From Cupriavidus plantarum (GTDB lineage: Bacteria; Pseudomonadota; Gammaproteobacteria; Burkholderiales; Burkholderiaceae), in NCBI RefSeq assembly GCF_905397285.1, contig NZ_CAJPUX010000001.1, positions 186,001 through 250,000 on the forward strand: a stretch of DNA of 64,000 bases. Reading direction: 5' to 3'. This document shows, piece after piece, positions 17,071-26,223 of the stretch. The notes under the pieces are model-generated. The model had not been told where the DNA came from and made no database searches. It saw nothing but the letters and a program-made list of their open reading frames with translations. Each line of letters starts with the position of its first letter. Positions within the stretch are counted from its first letter, which is position 1. The position numbers and the translations under genes were made by a program.

Positions 17071-17550
17071 ATGAAAGGTGACAAGAAGGTCATCCAGCAT
17101 CTGAACGCGCAGCTGAAGAACGAGCTGACCGCGATCAACCAGTATTTCCTGCACGCGCGCATGTACCGCCACTGGGGCCTGAAGAAGCTCGGTGATGTCG
17201 AGTACAAGGAATCGATCGGCGAGATGAAGCACGCCGACCGCCTGATCGACCGTATCCTCATGCTCGACGGCCTGCCCAACCTGCAGGATCTGCACAAGCT
17301 GCTGCTCGGCGAAGACACGCCCGAAATGCTGAAGTGCGACCTGAAGCTGGAGCAGACCGCTCACGCCACGGTCAAGGAAGGCATCGCGTACTGCGAGTCG
17401 GTGGGCGACTACGTCAGCCGCGAGATCCTCGTCGATATCCTCACGGATACCGAAGAGCACATCGAATATCTGGAAACGCAGCTCGACCTGATCGACAAGG
17501 TTGGCCTGCAGAACTATCTGCAATCGCAGATGGAGCCCGGCGCCGAATAA
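17071..17550 (+). CDS. bfr: Bacterioferritin
   Basis: 159 aa. Ferroxidase ligands E18, E51, H54, E94 and H130 are present, with Y25 and the heme ligand M52. At position 127, where E. coli has Glu, this protein has Thr (sequence DTEEH); E128 is adjacent. The 24-mer stores iron as a ferric mineral in the cytosol. bfd lies directly upstream, though 124 bases separate them. A weak hairpin (17564-17584) follows. Confidence 0.95.
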   Translation: MKGDKKVIQHLNAQLKNELTAINQYFLHARMYRHWGLKKLGDVEYKESIGEMKHADRLIDRILMLDGLPNLQDLHKLLLGEDTPEMLKCDLKLEQTAHATVKEGIAYCESVGDYVSREILVDILTDTEEHIEYLETQLDLIDKVGLQNYLQSQMEPGAE

Positions 17551-17563
17551 GCCGGCGCGGCGC

Positions 17564-17590
17564 GTGACGCTGACAAGGCGTCACCGCTTT
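17564..17590 (+). terminator. Possible terminator of bfr
   Basis: GTGACGC-N7-GCGTCAC stem (17564-17584) followed by a short T stretch. Confidence 0.5.
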
Positions 17591-17712
17591 TGTGCGCGAT
17601 GAGGCAATAACCGTTCTCATTCGGATTCTTGTCTTCATCCAGTCATCGGTTCCACAGGCCCCGCGGTGGCTCCCCGTCAGGGCGCCCGGGACCGATGACC
17701 ACCCCTCGGCAG

Positions 17713-17820
17713 CTTCCGCCCCATCTTCCGCCTCACCTTCCGCCTGACCTTCCGCCTCACCTTCCGCCTCACCTTCCGCCTGACCTTCCGCCTGACCTTC
17801 CGCCTGAGCTTCCGATTCAG
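17713..17820. repeat. Nine 12-bp tandem repeats at the 3' end of the moeB-like gene
   Basis: Nine consecutive units close to CTTCCGCCTSAS. The moeB-like stop codon (17817-17819) lies in the last unit, so the array is just outside the coding region. It is open in several frames, which creates spurious Pro- or Lys/Arg-rich reading frames. Confidence 0.9.
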
Positions 17821-18566
17821 TCCCCGCCACACACCTCGCAGTCCGGCGCGCGCGCCAGCCGCATCTCGGTCCACTCCATCGTCAGGGCATTGACCATCAG
17901 CAGCCGCGCGGCAAGCGGCTTGCCGACGCCAGACAGCAGCTTCAGCGCTTCCGCCGCCTGCACCGTACCCACCATGCCGACCAGCGGCGCAAACACGCCC
18001 ATCGTCGCGCACGCGGCCTCGCTCGCCGGTTCCGACGGCGGGAACAGGCAGCCATAGCAGGGCGCGTCGGGGTCGCGCAGGTCGTAGACGCTCACCTGTC
18101 CATCGAAGCGCAGCGCCGCCCCGGAGACGAGCGGCACGCGGTGCGCGAGGCAGGCCCGGTTGATCGCATGGCGTGTGGTGAAGTTGTCCGTGCAATCGAG
18201 CACCACGTCGGCCTGCGCCACGAGCGGCCCGAGTTCGGCCTCGCTGACGCGGTGGGGCACGACCTGGATGTCGAGGTCCGGATTGATCCGCAGCATCGCC
18301 TCGCGCGCGGACTCGACCTTGGGTCGGCCCACGTTGGCCGTGGTATGCACGATCTGGCGCTGCAGGTTGGTCAGGTCGACTTCGTCGTCATCGACGATCG
18401 TGATATGGCCGACGCCAGCGGACGCCAGATAGGGCAGCGCGGCCGCGCCGAGCCCGCCGGCCCCGATCACGAGCGCCCGCGCCGCGAGCAGGCGCTCCTG
18501 TCCCTCGATACCGAATTCGTCCAGCAGGATATGGCGCGAGTAGCGCAGCAGTTGGTCGTCGTTCAT
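17817..18566 (-). CDS. MoeB/ThiF/HesA-family adenylyltransferase
   Basis: 249 aa, no rhodanese domain. Rossmann motif LVIGAGGLGAAALPYLASAGVG, then DDEVDLTNLQRQI with the adenylation Arg region, DCTDNFTTRHAINRAC, and two CxxC pairs (CYGC, CEVC) for zinc. E1-like enzymes of this group adenylate the C-terminal Gly-Gly of MoaD or ThiS for molybdopterin or thiamine sulfur transfer; which one applies cannot be told from context. ATG 18566 starts MNDDQLLRYSRHILL, the usual family start. It lies after the ctpA terminator. Confidence 0.88.
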   Translation of the reverse strand: MNDDQLLRYSRHILLDEFGIEGQERLLAARALVIGAGGLGAAALPYLASAGVGHITIVDDDEVDLTNLQRQIVHTTANVGRPKVESAREAMLRINPDLDIQVVPHRVSEAELGPLVAQADVVLDCTDNFTTRHAINRACLAHRVPLVSGAALRFDGQVSVYDLRDPDAPCYGCLFPPSEPASEAACATMGVFAPLVGMVGTVQAAEALKLLSGVGKPLAARLLMVNALTMEWTEMRLARAPDCEVCGGD

Positions 18567-18576
18567 GGCGGCAGGA

Positions 18577-18613
18577 AACAAAAACGGCCCGCTGTCGTGC
18601 AACCGCGGGCCGT
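18577..18613 (-). terminator. Intrinsic terminator of ctpA
   Basis: ACGGCCCGC (18584-18592) pairs with GCGGGCCGT (18605-18613); on the minus strand a T-rich run follows. Confidence 0.85.
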
Positions 18614-18639
18614 GAGAGGGGTATGACAGCGCTACCGGT

Positions 18640-20256
18640 TCAGCGCGCCTTGCCGGTCGGCGTACCAAGCGGCTCGCCGATCGGAGCGCTCGCGGGCGGT
18701 TGCGCCGGTTGCGCGGGCTTGGCCGGCGCCGTCTTGCTGGCAGGCTTGGCGGCGGGCTTGTCGGCCGGCTTGGCGGTGGTGTCGGGCTTCTCGTCAGGCT
18801 TGCCGGCGGCCTGCGTCAGTTCGAGGCGCGACTTCGACTTCTTGACGGGCTGGCCGCTCAGTTGGGCGATGGCCTGCTGGAGCATGAAGTCGTCCGCCGA
18901 ACCGAACTCGACGGGCTTCTTGCGGCGCTCCTTCTCGCGTTCTTCCGGCGTCTTCTTCGCGTTCTCTTCCTCGAGGCGGCGCAGTTCTTCCACGCGACGC
19001 TGTTCGCGCTCGGCCATTTCCGGCTCCTCCGACTCCTGCTTGTTGTGCAGGTGGCGTTCGGTATCGATCTCGCGCGTGATCAGCGCGTCGTCCGGATCGC
19101 CCTCGGGGTTCTGATCGACCGGGACGTCGGGGCGGATGCCCTTGGCCTGGATCGACTTGCCGGTCGGCGTGTAGTAGTACGCGATCGTCAGCTTGATGCC
19201 CGTGTCGTTCGTCAGCGGACGCACGGTCTGCACCGAGCCCTTGCCGAACGTGGTCTTGCCCATGATCAGCGCGCGGTGGTGATCCTGCAGCGCGCCGGCC
19301 ACGATTTCCGATGCCGAGGCCGAGTAGGCGTTGGTCAGCACGACCATCGGGATCTTCTTGAACAGCGGCGGCAGATCCTTGAGCGGATCGTCCTCGAGCG
19401 ACGACAGGCGGTAGTTGTTGAACGACGCCTTGTACACGCGCTTGGCGTCCGGCACCTGGCCGTTGGTCGACACCACCGTGGCGTCTTCGGGCAGGAACGC
19501 CGCGGCGACGCCCACGGCGCCTTGCAGCACGCCGCCACCGTTGTTGCGCAGATCGAGGATCACGCCCTTCAGGTTCGGATTCTTCTGCGCCATCTCGGTC
19601 AGCTTGCGGCCGAGGTCGGCCACGGTGCGTTCCTGGAAGCTCGTCAGGCGAATCCAGCCGATGTCACGGTCGAGCATCTTGGTCTTGACCGACTGCACGC
19701 GGATTTCGGCACGCGTGATCGAGACCGGGAACGTGCGTTCCTCGCTCTTGCGGTAGATCGTCAGGGTGACCTTGGTGCCCGGCTCGCCGCGCATGCGCTT
19801 GACCGCCTGCTCCAGCGGCAGGCCGCGCACGGGCTTGTCGTCGATACGCGTGATCAGGTCGCCCGGCTGGATGCCGGCGCGGAAGGCAGGCGTGTCCTCG
19901 ATCGGGTTGATGACCTTGACCAGGCCTTCTTCCTGCGAGATCTCGATGCCGAGACCCGCGAAGCGGCCGCGGGTGCCTTCCTGCAGTTCCTTGAAGTCCT
20001 TCTCGTCCAGATAGGCCGAGTGCGGGTCGAGGCTGGCGACCATGCCCTTGACGGCTTCGGTCAGCAGCTTCTTGTCATCGACCGGCTCGACGTATTCACG
20101 CTTGATCTGCCCGAAGATATCGGACATCAGCCGCAACTGGTCGAGCGGCAGCGGTCCGGAAGAGTTCTGCGCCGTCGCCGAAATCTGCAGCGTGGCGAGC
20201 ACGCCGGCTACGACGCCGATGGAGACGAGGCTAATGTTCTTGAGCGACTTACGCAT
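18640..20256 (-). CDS. C-terminal processing peptidase (S41 family, CtpA-like)
   Basis: 538 aa. A signal anchor (SLVSIGVVAGVLATLQISATA) precedes a PDZ domain (GLVKVINPIEDTPAFRAGIQPGDLITRID) and the S41 catalytic domain with Ser in TNAYSASASEIVAGAL and Lys in GKTTFGKGSVQT. It cleaves proteins at their C-termini in the periplasm, including cell-wall enzymes and tagged proteins. The last 130 residues are a charged helix (EREQRRVEELRRLEEENAKK) followed by a Lys/Pro/Ala-rich tail absent from most homologues. ATG 20256 starts the signal. A TATACT -10 lies at 20352-20357 on the minus strand. Confidence 0.93.
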   Translation of the reverse strand: MRKSLKNISLVSIGVVAGVLATLQISATAQNSSGPLPLDQLRLMSDIFGQIKREYVEPVDDKKLLTEAVKGMVASLDPHSAYLDEKDFKELQEGTRGRFAGLGIEISQEEGLVKVINPIEDTPAFRAGIQPGDLITRIDDKPVRGLPLEQAVKRMRGEPGTKVTLTIYRKSEERTFPVSITRAEIRVQSVKTKMLDRDIGWIRLTSFQERTVADLGRKLTEMAQKNPNLKGVILDLRNNGGGVLQGAVGVAAAFLPEDATVVSTNGQVPDAKRVYKASFNNYRLSSLEDDPLKDLPPLFKKIPMVVLTNAYSASASEIVAGALQDHHRALIMGKTTFGKGSVQTVRPLTNDTGIKLTIAYYYTPTGKSIQAKGIRPDVPVDQNPEGDPDDALITREIDTERHLHNKQESEEPEMAEREQRRVEELRRLEEENAKKTPEEREKERRKKPVEFGSADDFMLQQAIAQLSGQPVKKSKSRLELTQAAGKPDEKPDTTAKPADKPAAKPASKTAPAKPAQPAQPPASAPIGEPLGTPTGKAR

Positions 20257-20475
20257 GAGGGCAGCCTGAACGTGTGAGGATTTTGCCTGATGGAATCCAG
20301 CGGGCGCCGCGGCGGATGCCACGGCGGGTGCCCGGACCAGATTTGTCCGACAGTATAAGAGGGTGCGGGAAAAAAGGCCTGCGCGTCACCGCGGGACGGT
20401 GGGCGCGGCCACATTGGCGGCGGGCGGCATGCCTCGCCAGCGTGGCCGGTTCATCCCGAATCCCCCGCGGGACGG

Positions 20476-21222
20476 TCAGCGTGCCTTGCCCTGGTTGGCC
20501 ACGGCGGCCAGCGAAGCGGCGATCGCGTCCGCATCGCCGAGGTAGTAATGGCGCAGGGGGCGCAGGTTGGCATCCAGTTCGTACACGAGCGGGGTGCCAT
20601 TGGGAATATTGAGGCCGACGATGTCGTCATCCGAAATCTGATCCAGGTACTTCACCAACGCGCGGATGCTGTTGCCGTGGGCGGCGATCACCACGCGCTT
20701 GCCGGATTGGATATCGGGAGCGATGGATTCGTTCCATAGCGGAATGACGCGGGCGACCGTGTCCTTCAGGCATTCGGTCAGCGGGATCTGTTCGCGCGGC
20801 ACGTTGGCATAGCGCGGATCGTCGTATGCGGCGCGCTCGTCGGTCGGCTCCAGCGCGGGCGGCGGCGTGTCGTAGCTGCGGCGCCAGACCAGTACCTGCT
20901 GGTCGCCGTACTTCGCGGCGGTCTCGGCCTTGTTCAGGCCCGACAGCGCGCCGTAGTGGCGCTCGTTCAGGCGCCATTCGTTGCGCACCGGGATCCACAT
21001 CAGGTCCATTTCGTCCTGCACGTGCCACAGCGTGCGGATCGCGCGCTTGAGGACGGAGGTGTAGGCGATGTCGAACGACAGGCCGGCTTCCTTCAGGAGC
21101 TGACCCGCCTGGCGCGCCTGCGCAGCGCCGGTATCGGTCAGATCGACGTCGACCCAGCCCGTGAAGCGGTTTTCGAGATTCCACGTCGATTCGCCGTGGC
21201 GGATGAGAACGAGCTTGTACAT
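20476..21222 (-). CDS. gpmA: 2,3-bisphosphoglycerate-dependent phosphoglycerate mutase
   Basis: 248 aa. [12 protein letters not shown] with the phosphorylated His9, [13 protein letters not shown], and the second catalytic His in [18 protein letters not shown]. It interconverts 3- and 2-phosphoglycerate in glycolysis and gluconeogenesis. Divergent from the rhodanese-like gene; separated from ctpA by about 220 bases. Confidence 0.97.
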   Translation of the reverse strand: MYKLVLIRHGESTWNLENRFTGWVDVDLTDTGAAQARQAGQLLKEAGLSFDIAYTSVLKRAIRTLWHVQDEMDLMWIPVRNEWRLNERHYGALSGLNKAETAAKYGDQQVLVWRRSYDTPPPALEPTDERAAYDDPRYANVPREQIPLTECLKDTVARVIPLWNESIAPDIQSGKRVVIAAHGNSIRALVKYLDQISDDDIVGLNIPNGTPLVYELDANLRPLRHYYLGDADAIAASLAAVANQGKAR

Positions 21223-21296
21223 GCTGCTTCCAGGGAGTAAGTAACCTGCGCGCGCCGCACCTTGGAAAATCAGGGGTGGCGCCAAACGGCGTATTT

Positions 21297-21302
21297 TATA
21301 AT
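21297..21302 (+). promoter_or_regulatory. -10 element of the rhodanese-grxC transcript
   Basis: TATAAT. It overlaps an in-frame ATG at 21301, which makes that ATG unlikely as a start and supports GTG 21334. No clear -35. Confidence 0.5.
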
Positions 21303-21333
21303 GCCGCCGACCCAACCCAACGGAAATGCCAAC

Positions 21334-21747
21334 GTGAATTTCTTCGCCGACTACAACAACCTGGCCCTGCTCGCGATCGCGGTGGTCTCCGGCGGCCTCC
21401 TGGCCTGGCCGGCCATCGTCCGCGGAACGAGCGGCAAGAGCGTCAATACCGCCGCCGCCACGCAACTGATCAACAAGCGGAATGCGGTCGCCGTCGATGT
21501 GCGCGACGCCGCCGAGTACGCGAAGGGCCACATGCCGCAGGCGAAGAGCGCGCCCCTTGCCGACCTCGCGAACCGCGCGCCCACGCTCGCCAAGGACAAG
21601 ACCGCGCCGGTCATCGTGATCAGCCAGACCGGCCAGCACCTGGGGAAGGCTCAAGCAGCGTTGAAGGAAGCCGGGTACAGTGAGGTCTACGCGCTCGAGG
21701 GCGGCATGGCCGCCTGGCAGCAGGCTGGCTTGCCAGTCGTCAAGTAA
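21334..21747 (+). CDS. Membrane-anchored rhodanese-like protein, catalytic Cys replaced
   Basis: 137 aa from GTG 21334. An N-terminal transmembrane helix ([18 protein letters not shown]) precedes a rhodanese-like domain ([24 protein letters not shown]). The active-site loop that normally starts with Cys reads VIVISQTGQ, with Ser97 in that place. It is therefore unlikely to transfer sulfur and may be a binding module. It precedes grxC and secB, an order I recall from related genomes. Confidence 0.85.
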   Translation: MNFFADYNNLALLAIAVVSGGLLAWPAIVRGTSGKSVNTAAATQLINKRNAVAVDVRDAAEYAKGHMPQAKSAPLADLANRAPTLAKDKTAPVIVISQTGQHLGKAQAALKEAGYSEVYALEGGMAAWQQAGLPVVK

Positions 21748-21779
21748 CCGGCAGTTTTTTCAGCAGAAGGAGATTTCGC

Positions 21780-22037
21780 ATGGCCCGCGTCGTCATGTAC
21801 AGCACGGTGGTTTGCCCTTATTGCCAGATGGCCGAGCGCCTTCTGCGCCAACGCGGCGTCGAGACGATCGAGAAGATCATGATCGACCGCGAGGCGGGCA
21901 AGCGGGAGGAAATGATGTCGCGTACCGGCCGCCGTACCGTACCGCAGATCTATATCGACGAACGTCACGTGGGCGGTTTCGACGACCTCTCCGCGCTGGA
22001 CCGCCAGGGCGGGCTGGTGCCGCTGCTCGCCGCCTGA
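21780..22037 (+). CDS. grxC: Glutaredoxin 3
   Basis: 85 aa, usual length. Redox motif C-P-Y-C in YSTVVCPYCQMAERLL, glutathione-binding TVPQIYID with cis-Pro and GGFDDLSALD. A glutathione-dependent disulfide reductase in the cytosol. AGAAGGAGA sits just ahead of ATG 21780. Lies 33 bases after the rhodanese-like gene, likely one transcript. Confidence 0.96.
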   Translation: MARVVMYSTVVCPYCQMAERLLRQRGVETIEKIMIDREAGKREEMMSRTGRRTVPQIYIDERHVGGFDDLSALDRQGGLVPLLAA

Positions 22038-22238
22038 GATCGCGGCGCGCGGCACACTTCCGTCACACTTTCGCGGCCTGTCGCCTCCGGCGGGTCGCGA
22101 AATTCTGATTCCTCCACTACCGGGTGAATTCGCTACCCGCGTCATGTACCATATGCGCTTTCCAACCGGGCCCGGCCCGCGCGATCGCGCATGCCGGCAC
22201 CCGCCTCAGTACCTTCTCTGTCAATCCGGAAGCCTCTC

Positions 22239-22757
22239 ATGAGCGACCAGCAACAAGCTACCCAGCAGGACGACCAGCCCTTCTTCAACATCCAGCGCGT
22301 GTACCTGAAGGACATGTCGCTCGAGCAGCCGAACTCGCCGCAGATCTTCCTCGAGTCGGAAGCGCCGGCTGTCGAGGTGCAGGTCAACGTGGCCGCTGCC
22401 CAGCTGCAGGAAGGCATCTTCGAAGTCGTCGTGACCGGTACGGTGACCACCAAGGTCCAGGAAAAGGTGGCGTTCCTCGTGGAAGCGCATCAGGCCGGTA
22501 TCTTCGATATCCGCAACGTGCCCGTGGAACAGCTCGACCCGCTGCTCGGCATCGCCTGCCCGACGATCCTGTACCCGTACCTGCGCGGCAATATCGCCGA
22601 CGTGATCACGCGTGCGGGCTTCCAGGCCATCCATCTTTCGGAAATCAACTTCCAGGCCCTGTACGAGCAACGCCTGCAGGCCGCGATGGCCGAAGCCGGC
22701 CAGCAGGGTGAAGGTTCGGGCATCGTCATGCCCGACGGCAGCCAGGCGCGTCACTGA
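22239..22757 (+). CDS. secB: Protein-export chaperone SecB
   Basis: 172 aa. Family blocks [24 protein letters not shown] at the N-terminus, [32 protein letters not shown], and [39 protein letters not shown]. The tetramer keeps precursors unfolded and hands them to SecA. Followed by a strong hairpin and gpsA, as in many proteobacteria. Confidence 0.97.
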   Translation: MSDQQQATQQDDQPFFNIQRVYLKDMSLEQPNSPQIFLESEAPAVEVQVNVAAAQLQEGIFEVVVTGTVTTKVQEKVAFLVEAHQAGIFDIRNVPVEQLDPLLGIACPTILYPYLRGNIADVITRAGFQAIHLSEINFQALYEQRLQAAMAEAGQQGEGSGIVMPDGSQARH

Positions 22758-22764
22758 TGTGACG

Positions 22765-22796
22765 GCCCTCTTCGCCACGATGTGGGTGAAGAGGGC
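22765..22796 (+). other. Strong hairpin between secB and gpsA
   Basis: GCCCTCTTCGCC and GGTGAAGAGGGC form a 12-bp stem with one G-T pair and an 8-base loop. No T run follows, so it is not a standard terminator; it may protect the secB mRNA end or tune gpsA, whose ATG is 13 bases away. Confidence 0.6.
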
Positions 22797-22808
22797 TCCC
22801 CTGAAGTC

Positions 22809-23843
22809 ATGAAAATCACGATCCTTGGCGCTGGTGCCTGGGGCACCGCCCTGGCAAGCCACGCGGCCACCGCCCACGACGTGGTGCTGTGGGGCCGCAA
22901 TGCCGGCGACCTCGCGGCGATGGCCGCCAGCGGCATCAATGCTGGCTATCTGCCCGGCATCTCTCTTTCTCCCAAACTCGTTTGCGAACCCGATTTCACG
23001 CGTGCGGTGGCGCATGCCGCGTCGGACCCGGACGGGCTCATCGTCGTCGCCACGCCGGTGTCGGGGCTGCGCGAGACCACGCGTCGCATCGCCACGCTTG
23101 CCGCCCCTGCGGCGCCGGTGCCGATGCTGTGGCTCTGCAAGGGCTTCGAGGCCGAAACGCACGCGATGCCGCACCAGATGGTGCGTGAAGAACTCGATGC
23201 GATCGCGGGTGCGGTGGCGCTCGACTATGGCGTGCTCACGGGCCCGAGCTTCGCGCGGGAGGTCGCGCAGGGTTTGCCATGCGCACTGACCGTGGCCGGC
23301 ACGTCGCCGATGGTCGGCGAGCGGGCGCAGGCCGCGTTTCACCATCGCGCGATGCGCATCTACCGCAGCGAAGACCTCATCGGCGTCGAAGTCGGTGGCG
23401 CGGTCAAGAACGTGCTCGCGATCGCCACGGGCGCGAGCGATGGACTGGGTCTCGGGCTCAACGCGCGCGCCGCGCTCGTGACGCGCGGGCTGGCGGAGAT
23501 GACGCGCCTGGGCATCGCGCTTGGCGGGCGGCTCGATACCTTCATGGGTCTGGCTGGGGTGGGCGATCTGATCCTGACCGCGACGGGCGACCTGTCGCGC
23601 AATCGCAAGGTCGGCATGCAGCTCGCTTCCGGCAAAACGCTCACGCAGATTCTTGCGGACCTCGGTCATGTAGCCGAGGGCGTGCGCTGCGCGCAGGCCG
23701 TAAACTCGTTAGCCGCGCGGCACGGTGTCGACATGCCGATCACCCGTGCGGTCTGCGCGGTGCTGTTCGAGGGGCTCGGCGCCGCCGATGCGGTCGAGCA
23801 GCTGTTGCAGCGAGACGCGCGGGACGAGTCCCCTCTGCACTGA
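22809..23843 (+). CDS. gpsA: NAD(P)-dependent glycerol-3-phosphate dehydrogenase
   Basis: 344 aa. Rossmann motif [20 protein letters not shown], substrate-binding [13 protein letters not shown], and the catalytic Lys region [42 protein letters not shown] is strongly conserved. It makes sn-glycerol-3-phosphate for phospholipid synthesis. Confidence 0.97.
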   Translation: MKITILGAGAWGTALASHAATAHDVVLWGRNAGDLAAMAASGINAGYLPGISLSPKLVCEPDFTRAVAHAASDPDGLIVVATPVSGLRETTRRIATLAAPAAPVPMLWLCKGFEAETHAMPHQMVREELDAIAGAVALDYGVLTGPSFAREVAQGLPCALTVAGTSPMVGERAQAAFHHRAMRIYRSEDLIGVEVGGAVKNVLAIATGASDGLGLGLNARAALVTRGLAEMTRLGIALGGRLDTFMGLAGVGDLILTATGDLSRNRKVGMQLASGKTLTQILADLGHVAEGVRCAQAVNSLAARHGVDMPITRAVCAVLFEGLGAADAVEQLLQRDARDESPLH

Positions 23844-23860
23844 GCACTCCCGGAACTTCC

Positions 23861-24835
23861 ATGAATCGTCGTCGCGCGCTTGGCGTGCTTCTTCCGTTGG
23901 CGGCCCTCGGCCGCCTGCCCAGCGCTTTTGCGCAGGACTGGCCCGCTCGGCCGCTCCGCATGATCGTGCCATTTCCGGCGGGCTCGTCGCCCGACCTCAT
24001 TGCGCGGCTGCTGACAGAACGGCTGGCCGCGGTGCTGGGGCAGCCCGTCGTCGTGGAAAACCATCCGGGTGCCGGCGGCAATATCGGCACGGGCATGGTC
24101 GCGCGCGCGACGCCCGATGGCTACACGCTGCTGTTCACGATCAACGGCCCGCTCGTCACGGCCCCCACGCTCTGGCGCAACCTCAACTACGATCCGGTCC
24201 GCCAGCTCGCACCGGTCACATTGGTGGCCACGTCACCGAACGTGCTGGTCATCGATGCGCGGCTGCCCGCGCGCACGTTGCAGGAGTTCGTCGCCCTGGC
24301 GAAGTCGAAGCCTGGCGCCCTGAACTACGGCTCGGTGGGCAATGGCAGCGCCGCCCATCTGGCGATGGAGCAACTGAAGGCGATGGCGGGCATCGATCTC
24401 CAGCACGTGCCGTATCCCGGCTTTCCGCAGGTGACCACGGCGATCGTCGGCGGTCAGGTGCAGGCGGGGTTCATGGTGCCCGCGATCGCGATGCCGCTCG
24501 TGCAAGCGGGCAAGCTCCGCATGCTTGCGGTCACGACCACGGGTCGCTCGTCGCTGCTGCCGTCCGTGCCCACGGTGGCGGAGTCCGGTTATCCGGGATT
24601 CGAGGCGATTTCGTGGCAGGCCGTGCTGGCCCCGGCGGGGACGCCCGCGCCGATCGTCGATCGGCTCTATCGCGAGCTCGTGGCGATCATCGGCAGGGAG
24701 GACGTGCGGGAGAAAATGCGCGCGCAGTATTTCGCGCCTGCGGGCACGGCGCCGGCTTCGCTACGGCAGACCATGGCTATCGAGAAAGTACGCTGGGACA
24801 AGGTCATCCGCGCGGCGCACGTGCAGCCGGAATAG
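23861..24835 (+). CDS. Bug-family (TctC-like) periplasmic substrate-binding protein
   Basis: 324 aa. A signal peptide with an Arg-rich n-region (MNRRRALGVLLPLAALGRLPSAFA) precedes a Bug fold: PLRMIVPFPAGSSPDLIARLL, VVVENHPGAGGNIGTGMVAR and GALNYGSVGNGSAAHLAMEQL. Bug proteins bind small carboxylates and are hugely expanded in Bordetella and Cupriavidus. No membrane components of a tripartite transporter lie nearby, so the ligand and role are unknown. It converges with trmL, ten bases apart. Confidence 0.92.
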   Translation: MNRRRALGVLLPLAALGRLPSAFAQDWPARPLRMIVPFPAGSSPDLIARLLTERLAAVLGQPVVVENHPGAGGNIGTGMVARATPDGYTLLFTINGPLVTAPTLWRNLNYDPVRQLAPVTLVATSPNVLVIDARLPARTLQEFVALAKSKPGALNYGSVGNGSAAHLAMEQLKAMAGIDLQHVPYPGFPQVTTAIVGGQVQAGFMVPAIAMPLVQAGKLRMLAVTTTGRSSLLPSVPTVAESGYPGFEAISWQAVLAPAGTPAPIVDRLYRELVAIIGREDVREKMRAQYFAPAGTAPASLRQTMAIEKVRWDKVIRAAHVQPE

Positions 24836-24845
24836 CGATCGGCGC

Positions 24846-25316
24846 TCAGGCGCCGCCGGCAAATCCGTTTTGACGCCATGCCTCGAACACGACCACCGCG
24901 ACGGTGTTCGACAGGTTGAGGCTGCGATTGTTGGGACGCATCGGCAGGCGGATGCGGCGCGTCGTTGGAAACCACTCACGCCGCTCGGGCGCGAGGCCGC
25001 GCGTCTCCGAGCCGAACACGAACCAGTCGCCTGGCTGGAAGGCGACCTCGCCGAACGGCGTCGAGCCGTGCGTCGTGAGCGCGAACATGCGATCGACGTT
25101 CGGCTGTTCGCTGGCCATCAGCGCGTCCCAGTTCTCATGCACGCGCATGTTCGCGTACTCGTGATAGTCGAGCCCCGCGCGGCGCATACGGGCGTCTTCC
25201 AGTGGAAATCCGAGCGGCTTCACCAGATGTAGCTGTGCCCCCGTGTTCGCGCACAGGCGGATGACGTTGCCGGTGTTGGGAGGAATCTCGGGCTCGACGA
25301 GGACGACGTTGAACAT
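24846..25316 (-). CDS. trmL: tRNA (cytidine/uridine-34-2'-O)-methyltransferase TrmL
   Basis: 156 aa. SPOUT methyltransferase: MFNVVLVEPEIPPNTGNVIRLCANTG at the start, FVFGSETRGLAP and the knot region RLPMRPNNRSLNLSNTVAVVVFEAWRQ. It methylates the wobble ribose of tRNA-Leu isoacceptors. ATG 25316 opens the conserved sequence. Downstream of comF on the same strand with a 61-base gap. Confidence 0.95.
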   Translation of the reverse strand: MFNVVLVEPEIPPNTGNVIRLCANTGAQLHLVKPLGFPLEDARMRRAGLDYHEYANMRVHENWDALMASEQPNVDRMFALTTHGSTPFGEVAFQPGDWFVFGSETRGLAPERREWFPTTRRIRLPMRPNNRSLNLSNTVAVVVFEAWRQNGFAGGA

Positions 25317-25377
25317 GCGGAGGGGAATCGGCTTTGAAAACGCTGCGGAGCTTAACGCCTGCTTGCGGCGGGGGCAA

Positions 25378-26085
25378 TCATGGCGTGCGGAGGGCGCAGA
25401 GCACGGTGACGCGGACGGCGCCATGCGCCTTCAGCACATACGCGGCCTCGCGCAGCGTGGCACCTGTGGTCATGACGTCGTCGACGATGCCGATGTGGCG
25501 GCCTTCGATGGCTGCTGGCCGCGTCACGACGAACGCGCCCTGCACGTTGGCCAGGCGATCGTTCAGGTTCAGCAGGTGCTGCATGGCGGCATCGCCTCTG
25601 CGCGCCAGCACGGTGGCATCGGACGGGATGCCGAGCCTGCGCCCAAGCGGCCGTGCGATTTCCCAGGCCTGATTGAAGCCGCGCGTGGCCAGGCGCTCGC
25701 GGGCAAGGGGGATGGGGATCAACAGGTCCGGCCATGGCCGGTACGATGCGGCAGGGCGCGCAGGGGGTGTGCCGGCATGCGGGTCCGCGAGCCTGTCCGC
25801 GAGGGCTTCGGCAAACCACCGCGCATGCGGGAGCGCCACGCCGCGCTTCAGCGCGAGCACGAGCGCGTCCAGCGGCGGCGCGTAGTCGCCGAGCGTCAGG
25901 GCCGCGTCGATCGGCGGCGGGTCCGCCCGGCAAGGCAGGCAGCGGCGCCCTTGCGGGCTCCGCAGCGCGCAGAGGGGGCAGCGGGGCTCAGGCGCGAAGT
26001 GCTCCGCCACGCAGGCAGCGCAGACGACTTCCGCCTGCACCCTGCCGCACAGCGCGCACGCCGAGGGCAGGAGCGTCCGGCACAT
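25378..26085 (-). CDS. ComF-family phosphoribosyltransferase-like protein
   Basis: 235 aa from ATG 26085. An N-terminal zinc-ribbon-like part holds several CxxC pairs (CALC, CAAC, CPLC, CLPC) and a C-terminal PRTase domain carries the GIVDDVMTTGATL PRPP loop. ComF proteins act with ComFA/PriA-like proteins in DNA uptake or repair. The frame stays open for another 1.3 kb upstream because of GC bias and in-frame repeats. The start could be a few codons upstream, since the 9-bp repeats (26108-26143) directly precede it. Confidence 0.85.
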   Translation of the reverse strand: MCRTLLPSACALCGRVQAEVVCAACVAEHFAPEPRCPLCALRSPQGRRCLPCRADPPPIDAALTLGDYAPPLDALVLALKRGVALPHARWFAEALADRLADPHAGTPPARPAASYRPWPDLLIPIPLARERLATRGFNQAWEIARPLGRRLGIPSDATVLARRGDAAMQHLLNLNDRLANVQGAFVVTRPAAIEGRHIGIVDDVMTTGATLREAAYVLKAHGAVRVTVLCALRTP

Positions 26086-26107
26086 GCGCCCCGCCCGGCG
26101 GGCGAGG

Positions 26108-26143
26108 GCGCCGATAGCGCCGATAGCGCCGATAGCGCCGATA
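26108..26143. repeat. Four 9-bp tandem repeats upstream of comF
   Basis: Perfect GCGCCGATA units at 26108, 26117, 26126 and 26135. If comF starts further upstream they would encode an Ile-Gly-Ala repeat. Confidence 0.9.
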
Positions 26144-26223
26144 GCGCGGCCGGCAAGTGGGATATCGGCCGAGGGGATGCCGGCTGGGCGCGCGGGGGCG
26201 TGTATCGGCCGGTGCGCCGGCGC

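Noticed and set aside
17713-17820. Short tandem repeats as a CRISPR array
   Set aside because: 12-bp units without spacers and no cas genes; simple minisatellite.
21301-21333. ATG 21301 as rhodanese-like start
   Set aside because: It overlaps the TATAAT -10; the added residues are not family-like.
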